The position numbers were made by a program, and so were the translations under genes. A stretch of DNA of 64,000 bases from Ptychodera flava (taxonomy: Eukaryota; Hemichordata; Enteropneusta; Ptychoderidae): the NCBI RefSeq assembly GCF_041260155.1, contig NC_091933.1, forward strand, positions 7,838,501-7,902,500. Reading direction: 5' to 3'. Of the stretch, positions 36,838 to 48,653 are shown in pieces. The notes beneath the pieces are model-generated. The model was not told the origin of the DNA and did no database searches. It saw only the letters and a list, made by a program, of their open reading frames with translations. Numbering within the stretch: position 1 is the stretch's first letter; each line of letters begins with the position of its first letter.

Positions 36838-37130
36838 ATTGACAAATGAATTTTAGTCTATAGACTTTAATTCATTTTAGATCTTGTAATGTCATGCGTC
36901 CGTCCGTTCACACAGATATCTCAGACATGCCATGGTCAATTTCTTTCAAACTTTGCACAAGGATATTACCCTACCCCATACAGATGCACGTCAATTAATT
37001 TGTTTCACAATGGAATTAAATTTGGCCGTGTTAGAGGACTCTTTAGTTTCACTCTCCATAGACTTCCATTTATCAGGCAGTTCTCCATAGACTCCTATGT
37101 ATAAGACAGTTCTCCGTAGACTTCCTTGTA
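36838..37130 (+). repeat. fragment of tandem-unit repeat (family of 55498-56730)
   Basis: Shares 'cacagatatctcagacatgcc', 'ggtcaatttctttcaaactttgcacaag' and 'catacagatgcacgt' with the copy near 55570. An inner 20-bp motif ending 'tatcaggcagttctccatagact' is itself repeated. Confidence 0.55.
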
Positions 37131-37200
37131 TAAGGGCCAAAAAAATAAAAATTTACTTTCTCATCGTATTCATATTGGAAAAATGATGCAGTGACACAGT

Positions 37201-37430
37201 TTTATTACCTCAATTTTTAGAGCAAATAAGGCTAGAGTGCTAATTTTTGGTACACATTGCGAAGCATGGTGTCAAAACATTTCGCCACCATGTCAACTGA
37301 GGTCAAAGGTCATTGGCCTTAAATATCACACAAATGTGAATTAGCAGATAACTTAAAGGGCCAGATAGTTCATATTTGGTAGGTTACAGCACCTAATGGT
37401 TAACTATCTCATACCTTATTAAAGGGACAT
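37201..37430 (+). repeat. dispersed repeat with uninterrupted TTAA site
   Basis: Related to 39255-39800 and 55190-55497 ('gtgctaatttttggtacaca', 'catgtcaactgaggtcaaaggtca', 'gttcatatttggtaggttacagcacc'). It carries the unoccupied site aacttaaagggccagatag at about 37352, where the 39-kb copy has an insertion. Confidence 0.55.
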
Positions 37431-39254
37431 TATTTGCATCTTTGACCTCATATTGTTGCAAACAAGCAGTAGCCGACCACAGACAACTTCCATCCCATTT
37501 GCGTACACCTTTAAAAAAAACCTTGGGTCTGAGGTTTATGGAGGTTACTGTTAACCTCAGAGTTGGCAGGTTGACCTGCGATCAGTAACCACACTGCAAA
37601 CTGCTATCTGGGCCACTGTAAGCATCCGCGTGTAAAAAAAATAAACCACACGAAGTGAAAGTCAAAAGTGCAGTATTGCAGTTTCGGGATTCCCTATTAC
37701 TAATCCAGTTTGCTCAGTTACATTTTGACGGTCAGTTTTTGATGGAGATCTTGACGGCCAATCCTGCTCTTAGATACACCATTCTTTACTGCTACAGAGC
37801 ACATTTTAGAATGGGCATTTCAAATACCTACCAGTACCAGCTGACAACGACAAGGTCTATAATTGCGGATCTTTTTCATCTCGTTTGTTCCTCCATATGC
37901 ATATGTAGACTTGCCCAAAGCCTTTGTGCATAGAAATGTGAAAACAGAGTAAAATGACGGGATATTTAACTTCAGTAGACAGTCATGTTATTGTCGAGGT
38001 GATTGCGAAATTGAGCAATGTACCGGTACTTTGGCGACTGACACTTACATTATGTACCGGTACATTGTTGGGTGAAAGCTAACTCTGCGTGGCAGGGCTG
38101 TGCCAAACCGCTGGCAGCACCTCGGTTGCGGCGTGCAGTTTTCTCCACCAAAAACAACCCATTTTAATCCAAAACTTGCATTGAGTTTTGTTTTCAAGCA
38201 CACCCACCTCGCCTGGGTGCACGATTAGCCCTGCGTACAGGTCTGTGTGTTCCCAGCGTTATAGGCGTGGAGGCCGTACGGAGGGCTTTACTCATGTAGG
38301 TACATGATGTGCTCAGCTGCGCTTCTTACGTAAAGTCCACTTTTGGGAGTGGGTCGGAGGCACAGAGGCCGTAAGCGAATGGGTCTAGGCAACTGTAACT
38401 GTGATGTACTCACTTTTGGTTCGAAATGCGATTCAACTGATACAAATAATTACACGATGCACAGAGAATAACAACTTTCAAACAGATCTTGTGTGTCGAG
38501 AGGTGACTCCAATCGCAGCAGTATCAATGACAGTACTCGCCCGGCGCGGTGTCACAATGTCACCGATGCTACACACCGTGCAGTGTTCAGTCCGAGTGTG
38601 ATGTTTCCAGGTTCAACAAGTGATCATGTCGTGTTTGTAAAACGAACCAACGTATTGACAAGAAAATGTCCTAAAAATCTTAAAATTGACGAAGTTTTGC
38701 TAATGATCAAATGCACAGGAAATGCATTACATTGTACTGTTTCACTATTACCACAGCAATCTGACATCGATCGTTTTAGTTTTACCATTGACCCAATTGC
38801 GTCTATGGTTTCATTTGTTCCACAGTCCGTGTCATCGATACTAAAATGAAACTTAAAAGCAAATGCCCTGCTTAGTTTCACTATTTGACAGTAGTTTGTG
38901 ATACGTGCATTTGTTTATGCACCGTGTGCTCCTCGATATCCATTGTGCTGAAGTTAGTATGTAGGTCACAGGCCTTTTATGTTCCAGCTGTACTTTGATG
39001 GTTGACGTATGCGTAGTAATATTGGTTATGTGCAGGGGTTCAATCATGGCGGTTGGTTCAAATCGTGCTGACACCCTTACCAACATTGAACCTTGCCGTA
39101 AAGAGCAAGAATGTGGTTTTACATATCCTTGAAGCCATCCATAGTCACAATTTAGGTCTTCCATTGATTTGACAGTTGATTTCAGTCATCGAAAAAAATG
39201 AAAAAAAAGTCAAAAGATACAAATAATGTCCCTTTAATTATTATGCATATATCT
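37431..39254. other. no gene recognised; some CpG-richer stretches
   Basis: Open frames at 37655-37933 and 38493-38849 have no motif I know. The stretch at 38050-38380 is richer in G, C and CpG than its surroundings. No promoter can be claimed. Confidence 0.35.
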
Positions 39255-39800
39255 AATTCTAGGCTAACCAATAAGGCTACAGTGCTTATTTTTGGTACAC
39301 AGTGCGAAGCACGGGATCAAACCATTTCGCCGACATGTCAACTGGGGTCAAAGGTCAATGACCCTAAATATCACAAAAATGCGAATTACTAGGTAACTTA
39401 AAGATATACTGTCACCTGTTCCAATTGTGCAATAGTTACTATGCAAAGAGAAAATCTAACCAACCACAGAGTTTAAGCGGGTGGCCACTTTTAAAAACAG
39501 CGCCCTCACATGGGCATTTTGAATACCAAGGAATGCCCTGACCATACATGGGGATATTTAGATTACAGGTGGTTGTATACCTTTAAAGGGCTAGATGGTT
39601 AATATTTCAAAGGTTACAGCACCTATTGCAAATTAACATATACCTCATAGATTATGTACATACCTAATTCTAGGCTAACCAATAAGGCTAGTGCACTAAT
39701 TTTTGGTGCACATGCAGACACTCTCGAATCTGGGTCCGAAATTTGCATATTTCTAAACTATGCAAATAATATGTTAATGAGGTTTGGTCATCCGCAGGTA
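39255..39800 (+). repeat. dispersed repeat interrupted by a TTAA MITE
   Basis: Same family as 37201-37430; the two halves flank the insertion at 39402-39582. Confidence 0.55.
39398..39586. mobile_element. 181-bp TTAA-flanked MITE (piggyBac-like target)
   Basis: TTAA at 39398-39401 and 39583-39586. Body 39402-39582 begins AGATATACTGTCACC and ends GGTGGTTGTATACCT, imperfect inverted repeats. The flanking repeat continues in register across it, and the sister copies at about 37352 and 55289 lack the insert. Confidence 0.75.
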
Positions 39801-40069
39801 CAATCCAAGCATTAGGGGAACGCTCCATTAACTTAGAAGTACCCGACTAACCCGAGCTTGTTATCAGAGGATTAATCTCTATGTCAACATATGCGAACAG
39901 ATTACCTTTTAGTGTAAACAAAACATTAGCACTGCCTGAACTACTTTTAGCATGGCCAATGCCAGTCGGCGCCTGACTTGATGATGGCTCCCTTGTCCGG
40001 CATTCTGGATTTCCGACCAGCGTTAAAAGTGCCGTCTAGCACTTGCTGTACTTTGAGGTCATCATTTAG

Positions 40070-40560
40070 TTCATAAAATTGCATGAAGAGTTTACAAAAA
40101 CAATGGTACTATAGAATCCCTTTCAATAAAATGCTGTTAATTAATGTACGCTGATTTTGCATATAGAAAGCTATTTTAGCTGGTTGAGGGTACGTTCACA
40201 AAGATCATTGCCCTTTGAGCTAAAGTTTTCCTGTCGCACAATATCTCTGTACGATCGAAAGGAGACAACTGAAGATTTTTTGCTTTGTATGAATGTTTAT
40301 TACCCTATAAAAGAAAGTACGGTAGCGAAAATCAGCACAACAAAACAGGACTTTTACTAAAACGTACTCTTTCAATTTCAGTTCAGACTCAATGAGTGGT
40401 ATTGCGGAAAGGTGCATGCAATGCAATGAAAGTCACGAGCAAACTTTGGTGTCAACGGATCCAGTCTTTGAATTATCAATGAACACTCACTTATTTTTCT
40501 GGTCAAAGAGCCAAAGGCTACTTGTCCATCGCAACAAGCCCCTCTGTTTGCAGCGTGTTC
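40070..40560 (+). repeat. dispersed repeat pair, copy 1
   Basis: About 490 bp resembling 51860-52370, with shared landmarks tacgctgattttgcatat, 'gcgtacgttcac', tgggacttttactaa-like text and ccagtctttgaattttcaat. Divergence looks near 20% by eye. Class unknown. Confidence 0.6.
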
Positions 40561-41734
40561 ACTTTTAGCCAGATGCCGGCCAAATTGACCGGCTACTTCC
40601 GTATTTTGGCCAGCTACTTTTCAGCGATGTTTTGCTCTCTAGCCCCGAAATTCTGGTTTTGATGATAATATTTTGATATTTTTGTTGTCTTGCAAGCCGG
40701 AGATAACATTTCAGAAGTGCCGATGTGGCTATATGTAGTCTAGCAATTTACGCCCACGAATAGCGGACCATTGCCGAATAAAGTCGACATTTGTTTCTCT
40801 CAAATGCGAAAGAGAAGAACGAGTCTCAAACGCGGAAGAGAAAGTCGACGCTTGAGAGCTTTGGTTTTCTGCGTAAGAGTAGGGCCTTGTCTGATGGGTT
40901 TGGTAGGTTTTTGATCAAAGTAAAGCGACCAAACGTTACTGAGTCTCATTTTTATGTAAAACTGTGAAAGAGGCTCCCCACCTAACTATCCAACTATCTT
41001 GTGAATTTTGCGTACGGTCTCTCGCTGCTGCCTCAGCTGAACTCGGCTACATACTCGGGTATGTAAATTTGGTTTTATCCCCAAGTAAATCGTCTTGTGC
41101 AGAGTTCATAGTTTGTATACATATTCATAGTGTATATCTGCATTCTGATTGGAAGTTTGAATGCTTTCTGACCTTGCCAACGAAAACGACGCAGTGTTTA
41201 ATGCTGGCGTGCAGCACTGAGTAGGGGCAAATGCGGAAGTAACTTGTCTACGAGTATTTTGCTCTAGCGACTGTTTATTTGAAGATACCAGGCTATCATT
41301 CTTCACAATGATACTTGTTTTGCTATTTACTTCCTTGGTAGGAAGTATTAGTGAATTTATGTCATGAAACCCGTTTTTATACCATTTGTGCACGGCAACA
41401 TCGCCGAGGGAAGTGTACGCCGTACAGCATGTACTGTGTGGGTTTCACACTGTGTTGGTATACCGTACCGGACTATCGGCTCCATGCGTGAATACGTGAT
41501 GACATACCTATTAGACATATGAATTTATTAAGCTTAGAAGCAGTCATTTTTCAGTCTAAATTAAAATTGTTTAAATTCAATGAGAACGCAGTTGAACTTT
41601 ATGTATATACACATGTGTATCATTTGTTTTAATGATCAGCCACCTTGGTGTTAGTAGTAACATGGATGTACATCCATGGTAGTAATTGTACAGACAACAG
41701 TTTGTGAATGACAGAAAATTGATCAGGATATACA
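40561..41734. other. no gene recognised
   Basis: Mixed-composition sequence with scattered CpG. The phrase cttgccaacg...gacgcagtg at about 41174 recurs near 54893, a hint of another dispersed repeat. Confidence 0.35.
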
Positions 41735-43190
41735 TCAGTCATCGGAACTGTCTCCATCTTCTTCTTCGTCATCTTCATCTGTGTATTCTACTACTTCAAC
41801 CATGTTTTCTTCAGCAAGATCATTTGATATTGATCTCATCAATTTCTTTGATTTCCAATGCTTCTGTGGTTTGCCCTTTGTTGGTTTTGTCAAAAACAAT
41901 GTCATCAATTAAGCTGTCACTCTGATCTCCAGTATTGGCACAATTTAAACAATTGCATGCACCCTGGGCCACAAGCATTATTTGACTTTGTACATTTGCA
42001 AAATTTATTTTTGCACCCAGATTTTTAACATTACACCCTTTGGTATAGAATGCCATCCTTCCTGTACTTGGGACAAATTTCTGGTGAATCCCATATGGGT
42101 GATAACTTGTTACCATTGACAACATAGCCAGAGTTGTCATATCCACGTAAGACAATCTGGCCCCTTTCTGACTGTGACCATGAATCAGAGATGAAACAAG
42201 TTCTGAGCCAATGGTATTTTAAAGCTGTTGGGTTTGGAATTAGATCCTCCTCCCTCTGAATTCTAACTTGGATGGTATTTCTGATTTTTTCAAGCCACTG
42301 AATATGTAATTCCAATTCAGTGTCAAATGTTTCATCTCATTTCATGGCTTTAAACTGGTCATATGGGCTGTCATGTTGTGATTCAAACTCACTGTGATGT
42401 TTCTGGTAGTAAATAGTTCCAATTAAAAGAAAGAGAGATAGGCCTTTCTCCCAGATGCCACTCTCTGTGTCTGCAAGAGTGCCTGAGGTCGCGGTGGCAA
42501 TTCCACCAGAAACAATTCTGAATATTGGAAAAATTCTTTCTGAAATGCTGCTTTTCCACAGCCAACAAAATGACAAAAAAGTCACAACCAGATGTGATAT
42601 AGAGAGTTTGGAGACATTTTGCTCTTATGTCTTGATCAATTTAAGCAAGATCTGGATCATTTGCTAAGGCTTTAATTAATTTATTTAAATGTACATATGA
42701 CTGATCATCTGCACATGCACTGAGCTGTATAAAGATGTTTCTGTCTGATAGCTCAGATGCCATCAGAGGTAATCCGATGTGGTAAACATCTGTATCTGGC
42801 GAGTATATAAGTATGTTCTTTTTTACTGAAACAGGGACATGGCGCCATATACGTGTATCAGTTTCTTCATGATTTGAAAAATATGCAGGGTATTCATGAG
42901 AAGGGTAATTTCCACTCACAATTATTGCTTTGTCTTTCTTTTGCCCATCAAAACCCCCCTGCAATGACAAACTCCTTGTCAACTCCAAGGTAGGGCTTCA
43001 GAAAGTCTGGAATTTCTTCACACAGAAAATTCACCAATAACCGCTTAGTTTTTCGTCACCAAAAAAAACATCCAATTTTCTTTTGGAAGTACTGTTTGCA
43101 GGTCAATTGATTCATATATGCTGTACATTTTTTTGCTTTACCATCTCTACGCGCTCTTTCCAAGTCTTTAGGACTTGGTAAAGTTTCAAA
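41735..43190 (-). pseudogene. decayed coding remnant, multicopy invertebrate family (SPDTDVY type)
   Basis: On the - strand, in order: RRDGKAKKCTAYMNQLTCKQ at about 43130, GGFDGQKKDKAIIVSGNYPS, NHEETDTRIWRHVPV, LIYSPDTDVYHIGLPLM, a block SGGIATATSGTLADTESGIW at about 42500, FSWSQSERGQI-like text, a cysteine-bearing stretch (ACNCLNC), and an acidic tail EYTDEDDEEEDGDSSDD ending at 41735. I know this motif order from large uncharacterised, often multicopy, invertebrate proteins; function unknown, and the acidic residues of EETDTR and SPDTD might be nuclease-like. The copy is broken in several places. Whether the family is a host gene or part of a mobile element I cannot say. Confidence 0.55.
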
Positions 43191-44037
43191 AAATATAATA
43201 TTACAAATTGATCGGATCTTCAACGTTCAAAAATTTAGTTGGGGATTTACAACACACGGCAAAATAGATGGACACCAGCAAGGGATGTCAGCAAATTTTT
43301 TTATTTGCTTCTGCTTGTGACAAGAACAAGTCTAGATATGGATGTCAGCCTTACCTAAGAATACTTTCAATGATGTGTCAGTCACATTTGACCAGCATGG
43401 GTAAAACTAATCTTGTAGACAAAAATCTGGATAATTCTATGCTATAGATAAGTACTTTTAATAAAAGGGAAACCCTGATTTCTCTGCCTACACAATATGC
43501 ATTTTGATTGTTATGATAATGGTTTAATATACTGTTTAACTCTTACACTGTTTAAACTTAGTAAACCAATCACCAGATAAATGAGTACTGGTATTCTTAT
43601 TTCCATTTTGGTAGGGGCGGATTGTTCTGGGGAACACCATAGGAAACACTCTATGATTAAATAATTCATTGTTTGATTTACTGCACAAGTTTGATGAAAT
43701 TCTCAATTTTTCCATGTTGTCAGCACACTTGTAAATGTGGAAAACAAACCACAAAAAAAAAAACAGTTTAAGACTTCACTGGACACAAATAATGACACCA
43801 CTGCTCAAGTGTCATCAGGCTAGGCTGACAAACTGAATCAATACAGAGCATATCATGCTAAAATACAGCAGCTAATACTGAAAAATTCTGAAATCTTATG
43901 CATTTATGTAACTCAGAACTGCAAAGTAAACAACAAAACCAACATCTTGTCCACACCATTGTTAAAAATAACAGTGACTGACAGGCAAAAATAACAAAAC
44001 AGCAAACATGGAATTTTATCCATTTTCATATTGGCCA
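43191..44037. other. nothing recognised
   Basis: AT-rich; no coding remnant or repeat family identified. Confidence 0.35.
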
Positions 44038-44349
44038 TTAAAGGGACAAAGTCACTCATTTTTGACCAAATTTTGGTCCTTTTAATTTCTGTTGTATATA
44101 TGCTTTTCTGCTGCTCACTGAAATAGGCTGAACTGCAATCTCTGGTTGTCACAGCTCAACTCATATGCATGCATGGAAGGTATTTACCAAAAATTTTAAC
44201 ATAGTTAATTTCACATGTTAATGTGTCTTATTAAAGATGAAAATTGAATTGCAATAACCAGAGAGTGAGCATATTTCAGTGAGAATAATCCATCAAAAGA
44301 AATTTAAATGGCAAAATAATGTCAAAAATGAGCAACTTTGTCCCTTTAA
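44038..44349. mobile_element. 304-bp TTAA-flanked MITE with 30-bp inverted ends
   Basis: TTAA at 44038-44041 and 44346-44349. Left end AGGGACAAAGTCACTCATTT and right end matching AGGGACAAAGTTGCTCATTT on the other strand; the ends agree at about 27 of 30 positions including TTAA. The interior holds a second, looser inverted pair around ctctggtt. No coding capacity. TTAA target and size suggest a piggyBac-type non-autonomous element. Confidence 0.85.
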
Positions 44350-46580
44350 CTTGGAAAACATATCTAGTACAGATTCTTGTAATTCAAGTGTCAAGCAGCA
44401 TGACCATTACACTATTGAAGTATTAAAATGGTGGCAATGAATATTTTTTAAAATTGGTGCATTGACAGACAGTACTGTAAAATGTTGACAAAAATAGCTT
44501 TGTCCAAAGTATCATAATATTAGCCATTTCTGAACAGGATGTAAGATTACACCACCATGTGAACTCACAAATATTTCCAATGAAAGTGCAGTCCTCTGAT
44601 GAGTGACGCCGAATCATGTACCAGTATGTTGTACACCATGGAGGCAGACACCAAGCATAGCATTATGTGAAAAAATTTAAAGTCTTTGTACTAGATCATG
44701 ACTGCTTAACAAGATTGGCAGTCTGCTTGTTTCAAAGCTATTTAAAAGCTTTCTTCTGGGCCTATTTGATATCATACTTGACCCTCTGGACTTGACCTGC
44801 AAGCTTGGTACGTACAATTGTATTCTGGAAAATGCCAGTAACTTTTACATTATTTTAAGTCAGAGATTCGTCATACAAGTCATTAATTTCACTCAATTAT
44901 TTCTGTCTGTTCTTCCTGACTGTCAAAATTGATTGAGGGTCTAAGTATTGAAAGTACTTAATTTAATGATGATTTTCATAAATATGTTTCACTTACAACT
45001 GGACTAAATTGTCACAACTTCCAAGTGTGACTGTGAACATCATTCTGTATATATATACAAATAGCTTCAACGCATTCAAGTTTGTTTACAAGTGTCGCGC
45101 TGTACCAAGAAGTTCTCTGGACGTACACTGTACATTTTAGCCTATCATTTTCAGGAAATAAAGGTCTGTATGTTTAAATGATTGACTTCTTGGTTTATGA
45201 AAAATATATTAAGGATCAAGTTGTGTGTTCGGCGTTATACAGCCTCCTACCACAGGCCGTATATTTGGACTTTATTTCCTCTCCCAGCAGCAGCTTCATC
45301 CAGTGTTTGGTGAGTTTTGCAATTTCTGCTTTACCACACTCCTTAAGTGTGTTGTTGAGCAATAAAGTAAAGTATAACGCTGGTAATTAACGCACAGCCC
45401 TGCCAAGCAAAGCTAGGAGCTACCACACTCTTTTGGTAGTACCGTGGTATCATATATTGCCTTACGTAGCTGCAGTTTCGAAGCTGAAGGTTTTGCCTTT
45501 TTTCAAATTTAAGCTTTTAGTTTTTAGGATTTGATCAAGTTGACGTCCTACCTAAACACCAGTCCAAATATTGAGGTACAACAGCAATATTGCCCTATGC
45601 TAGGAGGATACAGTTGTACCGTATGTGCACCACTGTCGCTACGCGAAGGCTACATGTACTTACCCAGAAGAGCTCTCCCTACTGGGTGCATAGGCCTTTA
45701 CGTTGCGATTGTGGTTGCACCTGTGTGTGATGAGTATGCCATTGTTGGAGGCAATCAAAGCAGCCAATAGCTGAATACTCTAACCATTCTCCTAGGGCTT
45801 AGACTGCTACACCAAGTCAATGGCATATATCATGTAAAGTAGGCAGTAAATATGTGCCCTTTCACTTTGGCTTTGAAGTGCAGATGTGGAATGCTGTGAT
45901 TCAATAGGCTGTCCAACAATTCATATAATGAATGCCCAAATTGGCTTATAATGGAGTAGAGCACACTTATACTCCACTAAGAATGATTGTAATAAATAAT
46001 GTTCTTCAAATGTTTTCTTTTATATTAATGCACAATTGTGCCTGCCATTTTTTCTTATGAATTATAATTTAACATTTATCAAATATTAGTGAAATTCATA
46101 ATTTTGGAATGTATCACGTTGACCATTGAGGGAATACTGCAGAAACACGATGTGACATATTGATCTCCACAGCAATATAATTTGTTCAATGTACAATATA
46201 TTGAGCAGTTTAATCTCTACGTGGGGAGGAAATAATGGAAAGTATGTTTAAAATGTATTCCTGGTACAGATATACAACTACATGTGTGTGCATGACCCCA
46301 TTATTCACTGAATTTATTATATTTCCAATAGACCTGTGTAGTCAGAGAACTGAAAATACATGTACATGTGCTCATTGCACTCATATCAAATCCAATTTTA
46401 CAAAATGTACTATGTGTTCGAGTAGACAATGAAAGTTTTGTTCATGTTGCCCTGTTTGTGGGGAAAGGTCAACAGAAAGGCTATTCCTATTCATGCAATA
46501 TTTTAAGCAAACAATTCAAAGTATCGTAATAGATTGAATGCTATAGTGTGAAATTATGATGTTTTAACATTGAAAATACT
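44350..46580. other. no gene recognised
   Basis: Open frames such as 45178-45390 and 45531-45770 carry no known motif and sit in AT-rich sequence; I do not call them genes. Confidence 0.35.
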
Positions 46581-46850
46581 TTGTCAATTTTTTGTGCCTC
46601 ATTTCTTTGCATTTTAAACATATCACAGAAAGCACAGCCTAGATAAGAGAGGATAGACTGATCCTGATTTGACACAGAAGTGGCAAACACTATTTCATGA
46701 TAATCAAGTCTTCTTTTGTCAATTTTTTGTGCCTCGTTTCTTTGCATTTAAACATATCACAGAGAGCAGCCTAGATAAGAGAGGATTAGACTGATCCTGA
46801 TTTGACACAGAAGTGGCAAACACTATTTCATGATCAATCAAGTCTCCATA
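46581..46850 (+). repeat. 135-bp tandem duplication
   Basis: A segment starting ttgtcaattttttgtgcctc occurs at 46581 and 46716, with only a few substitutions and small indels. Confidence 0.85.
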
Positions 46851-47370
46851 TTCTGAAATGACATTGGGATTTCACCATATTTAACCAAGTTCAATCTGAA
46901 TAGTGATCAACATGGCTAATTCACTGTATAAATTACCCACATTAAATTTCAACAAATGTCATATATCCTGCCATCAACAACACAAATGAACACTATCCAT
47001 TCCAAAGATAGTACCCACGTAGTAAAGCCAATATAAACTTGAAAAATGCCACAAGTAGCCATACCAATCAGATGACTGTACCTAAATATTTAAGTATACT
47101 AAAATCATTTTTCTAGAATCAAAATTATCAATTATCACACCAAAGCTTGCTCTTAATTTCAAACGATAGTATCTCTAAAAACTAAAATTCATGTACCTAA
47201 AAAGTGACTGATGCAGGGTGGAGCTTGGCCTTAAACTTTAAAGGGAAGTGACTTATGCAAGAGAGGGAACTTTTGTTGATCAACAAAAAGTGGAATGAGA
47301 AATAATATTGTCAAATAGTTAGGTTCAAGATTGACTACATCAGTAGAACAATGTAAGATATGTGGTAATA
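46851..47370. other. nothing recognised
   Basis: No gene or repeat identified. Confidence 0.35.
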
Positions 47371-47538
47371 TCCAGCAGTGTTTTTGTTAAGGGCGGTACC
47401 TATAGGTAAATGTTACCAGGGTTCCCCAGTCATTTTACCAGGGTTAGCCTTGGTATATCTGTGCAGTCTTACTAGAGGACAACAGAAATTTATCCAGGGT
47501 TCCCATTGTTCCCCAACCTTAGCAAAAACACTGTCCAG
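47371..47538. mobile_element. hAT-like MITE, copy 1 (158 bp)
   Basis: Body 47376-47533 starts CAGTGTTTTTGTTAAGG and ends CCTTAGCAAAAACACTG, a 17-bp inverted repeat with one mismatch. It is flanked by TCCAG on both sides, a 5-bp target duplication. CAGTG-type ends are usual for hAT elements; 5 bp is short for hAT but known in some groups. Confidence 0.82.
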
Positions 47539-47976
47539 TGTTTATTAACAAAACCCACTACATGGTACAATGTGCAGCCAGAATGCCATGAATCATAATA
47601 TCCTTTTAATATGGTGGGTCAGCTGTGAAACAATAGATTGGATTTGCTATAAACTTAATGGCGATAAGAATGCAACAAGAGAGACAATCCTGTTTAAGAT
47701 AATGGTGGGGAAGAGATACACAGCGAGTTGGGAATGAGCACTTAATAAAAAGTAAGAGGCAGTGTGTGAGTGATGTCATGTGACCATAATTGCCTACACA
47801 AACAATTTTTTTTCTTCTTTTAGTGCACCGACAACAAGCCCAAAAATTTGTGTCCCCCCCTTAGAGGATTCAAAAATTGTGACCCTCCCCAAATCCCCCT
47901 GGCCCTCCTCCCTGCTAATTTACGTCCAGTCCCTTATGGTATAGATTAAGTAGTCTTTGAATGTTTGATGATGGGA

Positions 47977-48151
47977 TCTTACAGTGTTTTTGTTAAGGCT
48001 GGTACCCCAGTAAATGTTACCGGGGTTCCCCAGCCATTTTACCAGGGTTCCTCTTGGTATCAATGCAATCAGATCAGGGGACACAGAATTGCTACCGGGG
48101 TTCCCAAATCATTTACCTCTTTTCCCCAACCTTAGCAAAAACACTGTCTTA
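47977..48151. mobile_element. hAT-like MITE, copy 2 (165 bp)
   Basis: Body 47982-48146 has the same ends as copy 1 and is flanked by TCTTA on both sides. The interior shares 'taaatgttaccggggttccccagccattttaccagggtt', diverged from copy 1 by substitutions and small indels. Confidence 0.82.
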
Positions 48152-48371
48152 TTGGCGCACACTGAATCAAAACATACCTTCAAGTATTACCATTTCAGCT
48201 GTCCAATTCTCAGGCAGTGCCTCACTTATGATGCTGCATGTGTCATATCTTTTTTGTAATACTTAAGTTGTGTTTGATTTTGAGCTTTGATGGTGCATAG
48301 ACCCATCTGCATCACAGATTGCACGTGGGAGGGGAATAAATTGCACAAAGCCTTCTATGGCACACCAGATT

Positions 48372-48653
48372 TTATTGAGTGAGCAATTTGCCTTTTAAAC
48401 AGGCGTCAACTATTTTTTTGTCAGCATCAGCTGTACGTGTTCTCCTTTTTACTACAACCTTCCCTGAAAATGTTTTTAATTTTCTCCTCCTCACAGGAGC
48501 TTCTGTACTAGGTTTATGTAAAAGCCTAGTAGAGATGTAGTCTGCTAGAGCTCTTTGACCTACTTCATAAAATGTCATCAAGTCTTCCTGAACAACTTTT
48601 CCAAAGATTTTTTTCAGGGGTTGCAGCAAAAACAGAGCTCTCACAGATTTTTT
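48372..48653 (-). pseudogene. decayed coding remnant, same family as 41735-43190 (middle part)
   Basis: On the - strand: KKSVRALFLLQPLKKIFGKV, then MTFYEVGQRALADYISTRLL and PVRRRKLKTFSGKVVVKRR. It sits directly beside the TIR element starting at 48654. Motif order from memory of the family places it upstream of the SPDTDVY block. Confidence 0.45.

Noticed and set aside
38401-38881. Novel gene at 38.4-38.9 kb
   Set aside because: Overlapping frames on both strands, no motif, no splice support.
45178-45770. Small genes at 45.2-45.8 kb
   Set aside because: Short frames without motif or coding-like context.
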